64,000 nt of DNA from Amycolatopsis sp. CA-230715 (GTDB taxonomy: Bacteria > Actinomycetota > Actinomycetes > Mycobacteriales > Pseudonocardiaceae): the NCBI RefSeq assembly GCF_018736145.1, contig NZ_CP059997.1:7191501-7255500 (forward strand). The letters are read 5' to 3'. The position numbers were made by a program, and so were the translations under genes. This document shows positions 57,676 to 64,000 of the stretch, one piece after another. Each line of letters starts with the position of its first letter. Positions within the stretch are counted from its first letter, which is position 1. Under the pieces are notes generated by a model that worked only from the letters and a program-made list of their open reading frames with translations, did no database searches and was not told the DNA's origin.

Positions 57676-59298
57676 ATGACCGAACCGGCCGACCTCAGAA
57701 CCGCCGTGCTTGTCGTCGGCGGCGGCACCACGGGCTTGTCCGCGGCGCTTTTCCTTGCGCGGCAAGGGATTGATGTGCTCCTCGTGGAGAGGCACCCGTC
57801 GACGGCGATCATGCCGCAGGCGCGTGCGTTCAACCCGCGCACGATCGAGCTCTACCGCCCGCTCGGCCTCGAGGCGAAGATCCGGGAACGCACGTCGATA
57901 CTGGCCGAGCTCCCCGAAATGATCGGCGCGGAGACCTTGGCTGGCGAGGAACGCTTCCGCGTGGACGTGCTCGACCAGGTCCGGCCCTCCGCCGGGCTCA
58001 GCCCCACGGACTGGGCGCTGATCGACCAGGACGAGCTGGAGCGCGTCCTGCGCGAGAGCGCCGAGGACAACGGCGTGGACGTGCGGTTCGCCACCGAGCT
58101 GGTTTCCCTCGACCAGACGGCCGACGGTGTGCGCGCCGTCGTACGCGATCTCGGCAGCGGCGACGAATACGGTATCCGCGCCGATTACCTCATCGCCGCG
58201 GACGGCCACCGCGCGGGGATCCGCCACCGCCTCGGCATCGAGGTGGACCAGATCGGGCCCACCCGGTACAGCGCGCACTTCCTCTTCGAAGCCGATCTCA
58301 CGGTTCCGTTGCGGGGCAGGCGTTTCCTCCTCGCCTATCTCGACCGGCCGACGACGGGCACGGTACTGGTACCGATGCAGGACTTCGGCAGGTGGATGCT
58401 CGCCTCGCCGTACGACCCGGAAGGGCGAGACTCGCCGGAGGACTTCACCGAGCAGCGGTGCGTCGAAATGGCCCGTGCCGCGATCGGTGACCCGGACCTG
58501 GAACTCGCGCTGGTGCCCCCGGTGCCGGGATGGCCCGACAAGGTTTCCCACACCAAGAACGGCGCCTGGATCGCGCGCCGGTACCGGGCAGGGCGGGTGT
58601 TCTTCGCCGGCGACGCGGCGCACGTCTTCCCGCCTGCCGGCTCCTACGGGGCGAGCACCGGAATCGCCGACGCGCACAACCTGGCGTGGAAGCTCGCCGC
58701 CGTGCTCGACGGTCGTGCGGGCGAAGCGCTGCTGGACACCTACGAACCCGAGCGCCGTCCCGTCGCCGAGACGACGCTCCGTACGGCGATCCAGCTCTTG
58801 ACCAGCCGTCAGCGGGGTGACGGCGCGGAGAGCGAGGAGATCGACGACCTCACGATGATCTTCGGCTACCGGTACGGATCCGGTGCCGTGCTGACCGAAC
58901 CGTCCACTCCGGACAGTCCGGTCGAGGATCCCCGTAGGCCGAGCGGGCGGCCGGGTCTGCGCGCGCCGCACGTGTGGCTGGACAGGGCCGGGGAGCATTT
59001 GTCCACAGTGGACCTGTTCGACGGCGCGTTCACGCTGCTGGCCGGTCAGGACGGCGCGGAGTGGCGCGCGGCAGCCGAAAAGGCCGCGGCGGCCATCGGC
59101 GTCGACCTGCGCGTGCACCACGTAGGTGCCGAGCTGGGGGACCCGGAGAACTGCTTCACCGACGCCTACGGCATCACCGGTACCGGCGCCACCCTCGTCC
59201 GGCCGGACGGGTTCGTCGCCTGGCGTGCCAAGGTCCAGCCGCCGGAACCCGAGCGCGAACTCCGGCAGGCGCTCACCGCGGTGCTGGCACGGAGCTGA
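57676..59298 (+). CDS. FAD-dependent aromatic monooxygenase (polyketide-hydroxylase type)
   Basis: The 540-aa protein has FAD-binding AVLVVGGGTTGLSAALFLARQGIDVLLVERHPSTAIMPQARAFNPRTIELYRPLG. It also has the DG motif LIAADGHRAGIRHRLG and VFFAGDAAHVFPPAGSYGASTGIADAHNLAWKLA. The C-terminal thioredoxin-like third domain (LSTVDLFDGAFTLLAGQDGAEW) is typical of aklavinone/anthracycline hydroxylases. No polyketide synthase is nearby. The upstream 57540-57600 stretch is A+T-rich, likely its promoter. Confidence 0.85.
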   Translation: MTEPADLRTAVLVVGGGTTGLSAALFLARQGIDVLLVERHPSTAIMPQARAFNPRTIELYRPLGLEAKIRERTSILAELPEMIGAETLAGEERFRVDVLDQVRPSAGLSPTDWALIDQDELERVLRESAEDNGVDVRFATELVSLDQTADGVRAVVRDLGSGDEYGIRADYLIAADGHRAGIRHRLGIEVDQIGPTRYSAHFLFEADLTVPLRGRRFLLAYLDRPTTGTVLVPMQDFGRWMLASPYDPEGRDSPEDFTEQRCVEMARAAIGDPDLELALVPPVPGWPDKVSHTKNGAWIARRYRAGRVFFAGDAAHVFPPAGSYGASTGIADAHNLAWKLAAVLDGRAGEALLDTYEPERRPVAETTLRTAIQLLTSRQRGDGAESEEIDDLTMIFGYRYGSGAVLTEPSTPDSPVEDPRRPSGRPGLRAPHVWLDRAGEHLSTVDLFDGAFTLLAGQDGAEWRAAAEKAAAAIGVDLRVHHVGAELGDPENCFTDAYGITGTGATLVRPDGFVAWRAKVQPPEPERELRQALTAVLARS

Positions 59299-59307
59299 GG
59301 GACGCGT

Positions 59308-59913
59308 TCACCGCCCGGTAGCCGTGCCGGGCGGTGAAGTCCGCGCCACCCGCTGCTGGAAGACCTGCCCTGGCCAGCCGTTCGCGTCGAAGGTGGCCGT
59401 CTTCTGGAAGCCCTGGCGCTCGTAGTAGCGCACCAGCTCGCCGTCGCCGCCCGCGTAGCAGTCGACGCGCACGAGACCGATCCCGCGTTGCCGCGCCTGA
59501 TCGAGCACGTATTCGATGAGGCGCGAACCGACCCGTTTCCCGGCGAACCGGCGCGAGGTGATCAGCAGCCCGATGTAGATCTCGGGTTCCTCGGCGGTGG
59601 CGATGTGGGGCGGCGGACCGGAATTGAGCGTGACCGCGCCCGCGGGCACGCCGCCGATCTCCGCGATCACCAGGTTGCCACCCGCGGCCTGGGCGCGCAC
59701 CCTCGCGGCCTTGTCGGGCCGCGACGACCACGGTTCGGTACCCCACTGGCCGGTGTTGCCTCGGGAGTTCATCCAGGCCACGGCGTCGTCCACGAAACCG
59801 AGCAGGACGGCCGTGTCCGCCTCGTCCCCCTGGCGCAACTTGAGTTCGTCCACGAATATCGGAGTGTAGCCGGATGATCGGGCAGGATGTGGCGGTATGG
59901 CCACGATCGCCAT
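59308..59913 (-). CDS. GNAT family N-acetyltransferase
   Basis: The 201-aa protein has the GNAT motif EIYIGLLITSRRFAGKRVGSRLIEYVLDQARQRGIGLVRVDCYAGGDGELVRYYERQGFQ. The true start may be a GTG near 59851 (VDELKLRQGD); the first 20 residues look unlike the family. The acceptor is unknown. Confidence 0.8.
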   Translation of the reverse strand: MAIVAIPPHPARSSGYTPIFVDELKLRQGDEADTAVLLGFVDDAVAWMNSRGNTGQWGTEPWSSRPDKAARVRAQAAGGNLVIAEIGGVPAGAVTLNSGPPPHIATAEEPEIYIGLLITSRRFAGKRVGSRLIEYVLDQARQRGIGLVRVDCYAGGDGELVRYYERQGFQKTATFDANGWPGQVFQQRVARTSPPGTATGR

Positions 59914-59937
59914 CGTCCGCTCTGCGGCGGGCGTCCT

Positions 59938-60807
59938 TCAGTCCACAGTAGATGGATAGCGGGCCGTCGTGTCGCGCCGCAGGAGCACGAATGCGACGGC
60001 GAGGCCTGCCAGGGTCAGCGCGGCGCCGGCCGGGTAGAGCGCGCGCGGTCCCGCGCCGTCGACGATCCGGCCGCCGAGCCACCCGGCGAAAGCGGCCGCG
60101 AGCTGGAAACCGGACGCGTTGACGGCGATCGCGAGGGTGGGGGCCGCGCCGGCGGCGGTCAGCACGCGGGTCTGCATACCGGGGATGATCGCGAAGGCGA
60201 GCAGGCCGAGCAGGAAGACGAGGAGCACCGCGCGGGGACCGAACCGGCGCTGAACCCGCTGAAATCGGTGAGCAGCGGCGAAATGAAGGTGAACACGGCC
60301 AGTACGCCCACATTTCCCAGTGCGGTCATCGCGATCGCGAGCTGGACGTCGCGGCCGGAAAACACGCGCAGTTCCCGCAGCACCGGCCCGGTCGCGGTCG
60401 GCGGCTGAGCGGGGACGTACCGCAGCACCAGCAGCACGGCCACCAGTACGAGCGCCGCGACGGCCGCGAACCGCGACACGAGGAGCACGGGATACCCGGG
60501 CGACGGCGGAACCCGCGTTCGCGAGCACCGAAACGCCGACGAGTCACACGATGAGCCGTTTCCGGGCGACCCGCGCGGTCAGGACGGTGACCACCGGGCC
60601 GCCGATGATCATGCCCAGTGCGTACGCGGTCGTCAGCAGACCGGCCGAGGCCACCGACACCGACAGGTCCGCGGAGACGCTCGGCAGGATGCCTGCGATC
60701 ACGAATTCGCCGGTGGTGAGGCCGAAAACCACGAGCAGGAGCGAAAAACCGGAAGCGCCATGGTCAAGATCGTCGGTTGTACGCTTACCCGTGGACAAGT
60801 ACCCCAC
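59938..60807 (-). pseudogene. Broken MFS transporter gene
   Basis: An in-frame opening (FSLLLVVFGLTTGEFVIAGILPSVSADLSVSVASAGLLTTAYALGMIIGGPVVTVLTARVARKRLIV) ends at a TGA (complement of 60544-60546). The following MFS sequence continues in another frame (VSRFAAVAALVLVAVLLVLRYVPAQPP; FTFISPLLTDFSGFSAG) and then switches again (LLGLLAFAIIPGMQTRVL; WLGGRIVDGAGPRALYPAGAALTLAG). A middle segment of about 30-40 residues expected of this family is also missing. The stop, two frame changes and a deletion make it inactive. Its HxlR neighbour and operator are intact. Confidence 0.82.
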
Positions 60808-60824
60808 TAACTAGTGGGGTACTT
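60797..60824. promoter_or_regulatory. HxlR operator (28-bp palindrome)
   Basis: Two perfect 13-bp arms, aagtaccccacta (60797-60809) and tagtggggtactt (60812-60824), are separated by two bases. The site lies between the broken MFS gene and the divergent HxlR regulator and covers the probable promoter of both. Confidence 0.75.
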
Positions 60825-60843
60825 ACCTGGTGGTGAGTGTGGC

Positions 60844-61209
60844 ATGGCGGAGATGCAGACGTTCGTGTGCGGCCTCGACGCCGCCATCGACGTGGTCGGC
60901 GGCAAGTGGAAGGTGCTCATCCTGTGGGCGTTGAAGGACGCTCCCGCCCGGTTCGGTGAGCTCAAACGCGCGCTCGACGGGGTCAGCGAGAAAATGCTGA
61001 TCCAGCACCTGCGCGAGCTGGAACGCGACGAAGTGGTGCACCGCGAGGTCTGGCACGTGGTGCCGCCGAAGGTGGAGTACTCGCTCACCCCGCTGGGCCG
61101 GTCGCTCATCGAGGCGCTGGGGCCACTCGGTGCGTGGGGGTGCCGTCACAAAGAACGCCTCGAAGGCATCAGGAACACCCCGGTCGAGCAGTCGGATTCC
61201 GCGCGCTGA
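60844..61209 (+). CDS. HxlR family transcriptional regulator
   Basis: The 121-aa protein is a typical short HxlR regulator: FVCGLDAAIDVVGGKWKVLILWALKDAPARFGELKRALDGVSEKMLIQHLRELERDEVVHREVWHVVPPKVEYSLTPLGRSL. The ATG at 60844 lies 20 bp after its operator. Its natural target, the divergent MFS gene, is broken. Confidence 0.88.
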   Translation: MAEMQTFVCGLDAAIDVVGGKWKVLILWALKDAPARFGELKRALDGVSEKMLIQHLRELERDEVVHREVWHVVPPKVEYSLTPLGRSLIEALGPLGAWGCRHKERLEGIRNTPVEQSDSAR

Positions 61210-61254
61210 AGCGTACGGAATCCGATCGTCCCGCGTTCGACGGGAAATACGGCG

Positions 61255-61473
61255 TCATTCCGCCACGTAGGTGCGGTGCGTCCAGGAGAACACGCGCAGC
61301 ACGGTGCCTTCGTGGTCGACCTGCTCCGCGGTCGGCTTGAAGTGCTCGTAGCATCCGCCGGATTCGACCTTCACCTGTTCGTCGAGGTCGGCGACGTGCC
61401 GGACGCGGGATGCGCCGGGCATGAAGTGGTCGGGCCCGCCGTGCAGGACCGCGTTGGGAACGTTCGTCGACAT
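61255..61473 (-). CDS. DUF5988 family small protein
   Basis: The 72-aa protein reads VLHGGPDHFMPGASRVRHVADLDEQVKVESGGCYEHFKPT and ends RVFSWTHRTYVAE, matching the DUF5988 pattern (GGP..lP; YEHFE; F.W..RT.vAE). The start follows gaaggagtg. DUF5988 proteins occur near specialised-metabolite genes, but their role is unknown. Confidence 0.75.
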   Translation of the reverse strand: MSTNVPNAVLHGGPDHFMPGASRVRHVADLDEQVKVESGGCYEHFKPTAEQVDHEGTVLRVFSWTHRTYVAE

Positions 61474-61674
61474 GATGGCAGCACTCCTTCGCGATTGGCT
61501 GTTCCGAGGTGGGCACAGAACGCGTCCGGAATTCCGTGGGCCAATTCCACCGGCATTTCCATGCACTGTGACGCAGCTAATAGTACGCATTTCGAAGCAG
61601 TGCATAACCCCTAATGCGCGGCCGCGCGTCTGGGGTTGCCGGAAGGGCGGGTTGTGAGCTACGGCACATCTAGG

Positions 61675-61708
61675 GGTGCCGGGTCCGGTCGCCGCCGGAC
61701 CCGGCACC
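61675..61708 (-). terminator. Terminator after the ABC exporter operon
   Basis: A perfect 14-bp stem (61675-61688 with 61695-61708), loop 6, lies directly downstream of the permease stop on the minus strand. Confidence 0.7.
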
Positions 61709-61711
61709 GCG

Positions 61712-62488
61712 CTAGGCCGATCGCTGGTAGCTGCGGAACACACTGGTGGCGAGCCAGCACATCACCACGGCGAGCGCCAGCAGCAAGCCGCCCCTGCCGA
61801 GCACGACCGACCAGTCCGGGTCCGCGCCGAGCGCCGCCCTGCTGGCCACCGCCGCCCAGTCCACCGGGTTGAACCTGGCCACGTCGGCGACCCAGCCCGG
61901 CATCAGCGCCGGGGACATCATCACCGAGGACAGGAACGCCAGCGGGAGCGCCAGGAACTGCGAAATCCCGATCAATGCCTCCTGCTGGCGCACCAGCAGC
62001 GCGATCGCGTCCGAAAACGCCGCGAACGACACCGCGAGCAGCACCGAACAGGCGAGGACCACCAGCACGCCGAGCACGCCGCCGTCGTAGCGGGCGCCGA
62101 CCGCGAGCCCGGCGCCGAACACGACGAGCGCTTGCACGATCGTGGTGATCCCTTGGTGCAGCACGGATCCGGTGATGATCGCGCCCCTGCTGACCGGTGA
62201 GGTGAGGTCGCGGTCCATCACCCCGCGGTCCATGGCCTGGATGAACGTGGTGCCGCTCCAGCCCGCGCTCATCATCGCCGTCATGACGACCACCCCCGGT
62301 GTCAGGTAGGCGACGTACGAGCCGCTGCCGAAACCGGGTAGTTCGGCGATGCGCTTGAACAACTGCCCGAACAGCAGCAGCCACACCATCGGCTGCACGA
62401 GGGTGAACAACAGGTACGCGGGCTGGCGCGTCACCGTGCGCAGTGCGCGCCCGGTCAGCAGCCCGGAATGCGAAACGAAGGTGGTCAT
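61712..62488 (-). CDS. ABC-2 type transporter permease (DrrB-like)
   Basis: The 258-aa protein has six hydrophobic segments and the ABC-2 pattern (LLTGRALRTVTRQPAYLLFTLVQPMVWLLLFGQLFKRI; SYVAYLTPGVVVMTAM; LPLAFLSSVMMSP, a usual feature before the last helices). It overlaps the ATPase gene by 4 bp. The pair should export a hydrophobic compound or lipid. Confidence 0.87.
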   Translation of the reverse strand: MTTFVSHSGLLTGRALRTVTRQPAYLLFTLVQPMVWLLLFGQLFKRIAELPGFGSGSYVAYLTPGVVVMTAMMSAGWSGTTFIQAMDRGVMDRDLTSPVSRGAIITGSVLHQGITTIVQALVVFGAGLAVGARYDGGVLGVLVVLACSVLLAVSFAAFSDAIALLVRQQEALIGISQFLALPLAFLSSVMMSPALMPGWVADVARFNPVDWAAVASRAALGADPDWSVVLGRGGLLLALAVVMCWLATSVFRSYQRSA

Positions 62489-63501
62489 GCGATCGCCTCC
62501 TGATCGGCGTTGCGGAAGGCGCGGCCCGCGTGCCGCAGGTAGACGTCGTCGAGCGACGGGCGGGACACGGTGACCGAGGCCAGTTCGACGCGTTCGGACT
62601 CCAGTGCGGCGAGCACACCCGGCAGCGCGGCCGCGCCGTTGGCAACGGTCGCGCGCAGGTTCGCGCCGTCGACCCGCACGGCACTCACCCCCGGTACCGC
62701 GCCGATCGCACTGGCCAGGCTGCCGTCCGCTCCGCCGGTGACCAGTTCGGCGTGGATGGTGTCCCCGCCGATCCGGCTCTTGAGCTCGTCCGGGGTGCCC
62801 TCGGCGACGACCTTGCCCTTGTCCACGATGACGAGGCGGGACGCCAGGTTGTCGGCCTCTTCGAGGTAGTGCGTGGTCAGCAGGACGGTGAGCCCGTCGT
62901 CCTTGGCGAGTCGCGCGATCTCGTCCCACATGTCCGCGCGTGCTTCGGGGTCGAGGCCCGTGGTGGGTTCGTCGAGGAACAGCACGCTCGGCCGGTGCAG
63001 CAGCCCGGCCGCGACATCGAGCTTGCGCTGCATGCCGCCGGACCACTTGCCCGCGAGCCGGTTGGCCGCCTGCGCGAGACCGAACCGTTCGAGCAACTCG
63101 TCCGCGCGCCTGCGCGCCTCGCGGCCCGGCATGCCGTGGATGCGGCCCTGCAGCACCAGGTTTTCCCGGCCGGTGCCGATCGGGTCGAACGCGGGTTTCT
63201 GCGAGACGTACCCGATCACCCTGCGCACCTCGTCGGGCCGGCGCAGCACGTCGACCCCGGCGACGACGGCCGCTCCCGAGTCCGGTTTGGACAGTGTGGT
63301 GAGGATCTTGACGGTGGTCGACTTGCCGGCGCCGTTCGGGCCGAGCAGGCCGAACACGCCGCCCCGCTCGGCGGAGATGTCGAGCCCAGCCAACGCGTGG
63401 ACGGCCGCTTCGCCCTTGCCGTAGGTCTTGACGAGCCCGGCCGCCTCGATCGCGGTCTCCCTGCTCGTCATCGTTTTCGTGCCGCTCGTGGTTGTGGACA
63501 C
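62485..63501 (-). CDS. ABC transporter ATP-binding protein (DrrA-like)
   Basis: The product is 338 aa. Walker A is GLLGPNGAGKSTTVKILTTL, the signature KWSGGMQRKLDVAAGLL and Walker B VLFLDEPTTGLDP, with LLTTHYLEEADNLASR and VVAEGTPDELKSRIGGD near the C-terminal region, as in DrrA-type exporters. GTG at 63501 follows gaggagggg. It forms an exporter with the permease downstream and has a PadR-type gene upstream. Confidence 0.9.
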   Translation of the reverse strand: MSTTTSGTKTMTSRETAIEAAGLVKTYGKGEAAVHALAGLDISAERGGVFGLLGPNGAGKSTTVKILTTLSKPDSGAAVVAGVDVLRRPDEVRRVIGYVSQKPAFDPIGTGRENLVLQGRIHGMPGREARRRADELLERFGLAQAANRLAGKWSGGMQRKLDVAAGLLHRPSVLFLDEPTTGLDPEARADMWDEIARLAKDDGLTVLLTTHYLEEADNLASRLVIVDKGKVVAEGTPDELKSRIGGDTIHAELVTGGADGSLASAIGAVPGVSAVRVDGANLRATVANGAAALPGVLAALESERVELASVTVSRPSLDDVYLRHAGRAFRNADQEAIA

Positions 63502-63622
63502 GGTGGTTCCCCTCCTCTGTGGAAGGAGCCGACCGGCGACGGAGAAGAGCTCAGCTACCCTTGCGGTGCAGGCGCGCGCGAGGAGCTGTCTCGTCCGTAG
63601 GCGGTGACTCCGGGTGTCGAAC

Positions 63623-63658
63623 GATCCCCGGCCGGTGTTGGCGCACCGGCCGGGGATC
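63623..63658 (-). terminator. Terminator after the PadR-type gene
   Basis: A perfect 15-bp G+C-rich stem (63623-63637 with 63644-63658) with a 6-base loop sits just after the stop codon on the minus strand. Confidence 0.65.
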
Positions 63659-63662
63659 CTTG

Positions 63663-64000
63663 CTACTGCGGTGGTTCGTCCGATGGCTTGGCCAGTTCGG
63701 TCAGCCAGCGCACCTCCTCTGCGTCGAATTCCTCGGTGACGAACGCGGTCAGGTCCTCGGGCAGGGTGCCCGCCCGGTGCAGTTCGTGGATGCGCCGCCA
63801 CAACCGGAGATCGGCGAGTTCGCCGCGGCGCAGCTCCCCGACGAGCTTGTCGACGAATTCGATCTCGGCACGCAGCAGCGCGTGCGCGAACTCGGCTTCG
63901 ATGAGGAACAGCCGCGGTAGCTTCCCGCCCACGTCGCGGAACCCCGCCTCGGTGACCCGGTCGGTTTCGCGAAGTGCCCCGAGCCGGGTTTCGAGCAGAT
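63663..64000 (-). CDS. PadR-type transcriptional regulator (N-terminal part beyond the window edge)
   Basis: The visible part, about 112 residues, runs in from the right edge and ends at 63663. It matches the C-terminal helical domain of PadR/Vir-like regulators: ...FRDVGGKLPRLFLIEAEFAHALLRAEIEFVDKLVGELRRGELADLRLWRRIHELHRAGTLPEDL, where E.EFA.A.LRAEI.fV..LV is typical. The DNA-binding domain lies off the window. The location before a DrrA/B-type exporter fits the usual PadR control of such transporters. Confidence 0.6.
   Translation of the reverse strand, partial: LLETRLGALRETDRVTEAGFRDVGGKLPRLFLIEAEFAHALLRAEIEFVDKLVGELRRGELADLRLWRRIHELHRAGTLPEDLTAFVTEEFDAEEVRWLTELAKPSDEPPQ

Noticed and set aside
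43128..59298. A polyketide cluster suggested by three FAD monooxygenases, TetR genes and a toroid protein
   Set aside because: No synthase, acyl carrier protein, cyclase or peptide synthetase is present. The monooxygenases each have their own divergent TetR or stand alone.
1..64000. CRISPR arrays, transposases, integrases, phage genes
   Set aside because: No regularly spaced repeats and no recombinase motifs were seen on either strand.

Overview
The window is a G+C-rich actinomycete chromosome segment, most likely from Pseudonocardiales and Amycolatopsis-like. This placement is inferred from the strong G/C third-position bias, frequent GTG starts, many TetR/HxlR/IclR/LacI regulators, F420-type enzymes and a Pst/PBP envelope region. 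No 16S or other marker is present to name the organism. It holds about 60 protein genes, one tRNA, one probable tRNA relic and one broken transporter gene. It contains no CRISPR array, transposase or integrase.

Layout. 1-0.9 kb: an ArsR-type regulator cut by the window edge, divergent from a small membrane protein, with a clear operator between them. 0.9-3.7 kb and 7.0-9.3 kb: two halves of what looks like one sugar/cyclitol catabolic locus (IclR, TIM-barrel isomerase and DUF993 on one side; LacI and a Gfo/Idh/MocA dehydrogenase on the other), tied together by the same GAAAGCGC operator core. Between them, at about 3.8-7.0 kb, lies a three-gene cassette: a 26-residue Cys-free peptide, a TPR protein and an MFS exporter. 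It carries TTA codons and a 15-bp hairpin after the peptide gene. It is the best candidate in the window for an undescribed system (RiPP-like or peptide-signal).

9.6-16.4 kb: a tightly overlapping six-gene Ebo-type operon (inositol-phosphate-synthase-like cyclase, UbiA-like EboC, a TIM-barrel/EboA fusion, EboB TatD-like hydrolase, EboE TIM barrel, and an alkaline-phosphatase/NPP family protein). 16.4-25.4 kb: mostly core and household genes (F420 enzymes, acyltransferase, lpdA, MFS/LysR pair, enolase, GNAT, quinone reductase).

25.4-37.8 kb: a phosphate and cell-envelope region with pstC-pstA-pstB followed by a membrane-anchored substrate-binding protein. A divergent secreted 745-aa protein follows, with a sortase-fold protein that has lost its catalytic residues, then a lytic transglycosylase, an S8/S53-like peptidase and a second PstS-like protein. 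A candidate PHO box sits between the divergent units.

38-64 kb: accessory and regulatory content. tRNA-Arg(TCT) has a decayed copy just upstream and a PP2C-like phosphatase just downstream. There follow many regulator/enzyme pairs (HxlR-hydrolase, TetR-monooxygenase, TetR-VOC, TetR-CocE hydrolase), a secreted protein-arginine deiminase homologue with the full catalytic set, an MFS pseudogene still facing its HxlR regulator over a near-perfect 28-bp operator, a DUF5988 small protein, and a DrrA/B-like ABC exporter with a PadR-type regulator cut by the right edge.
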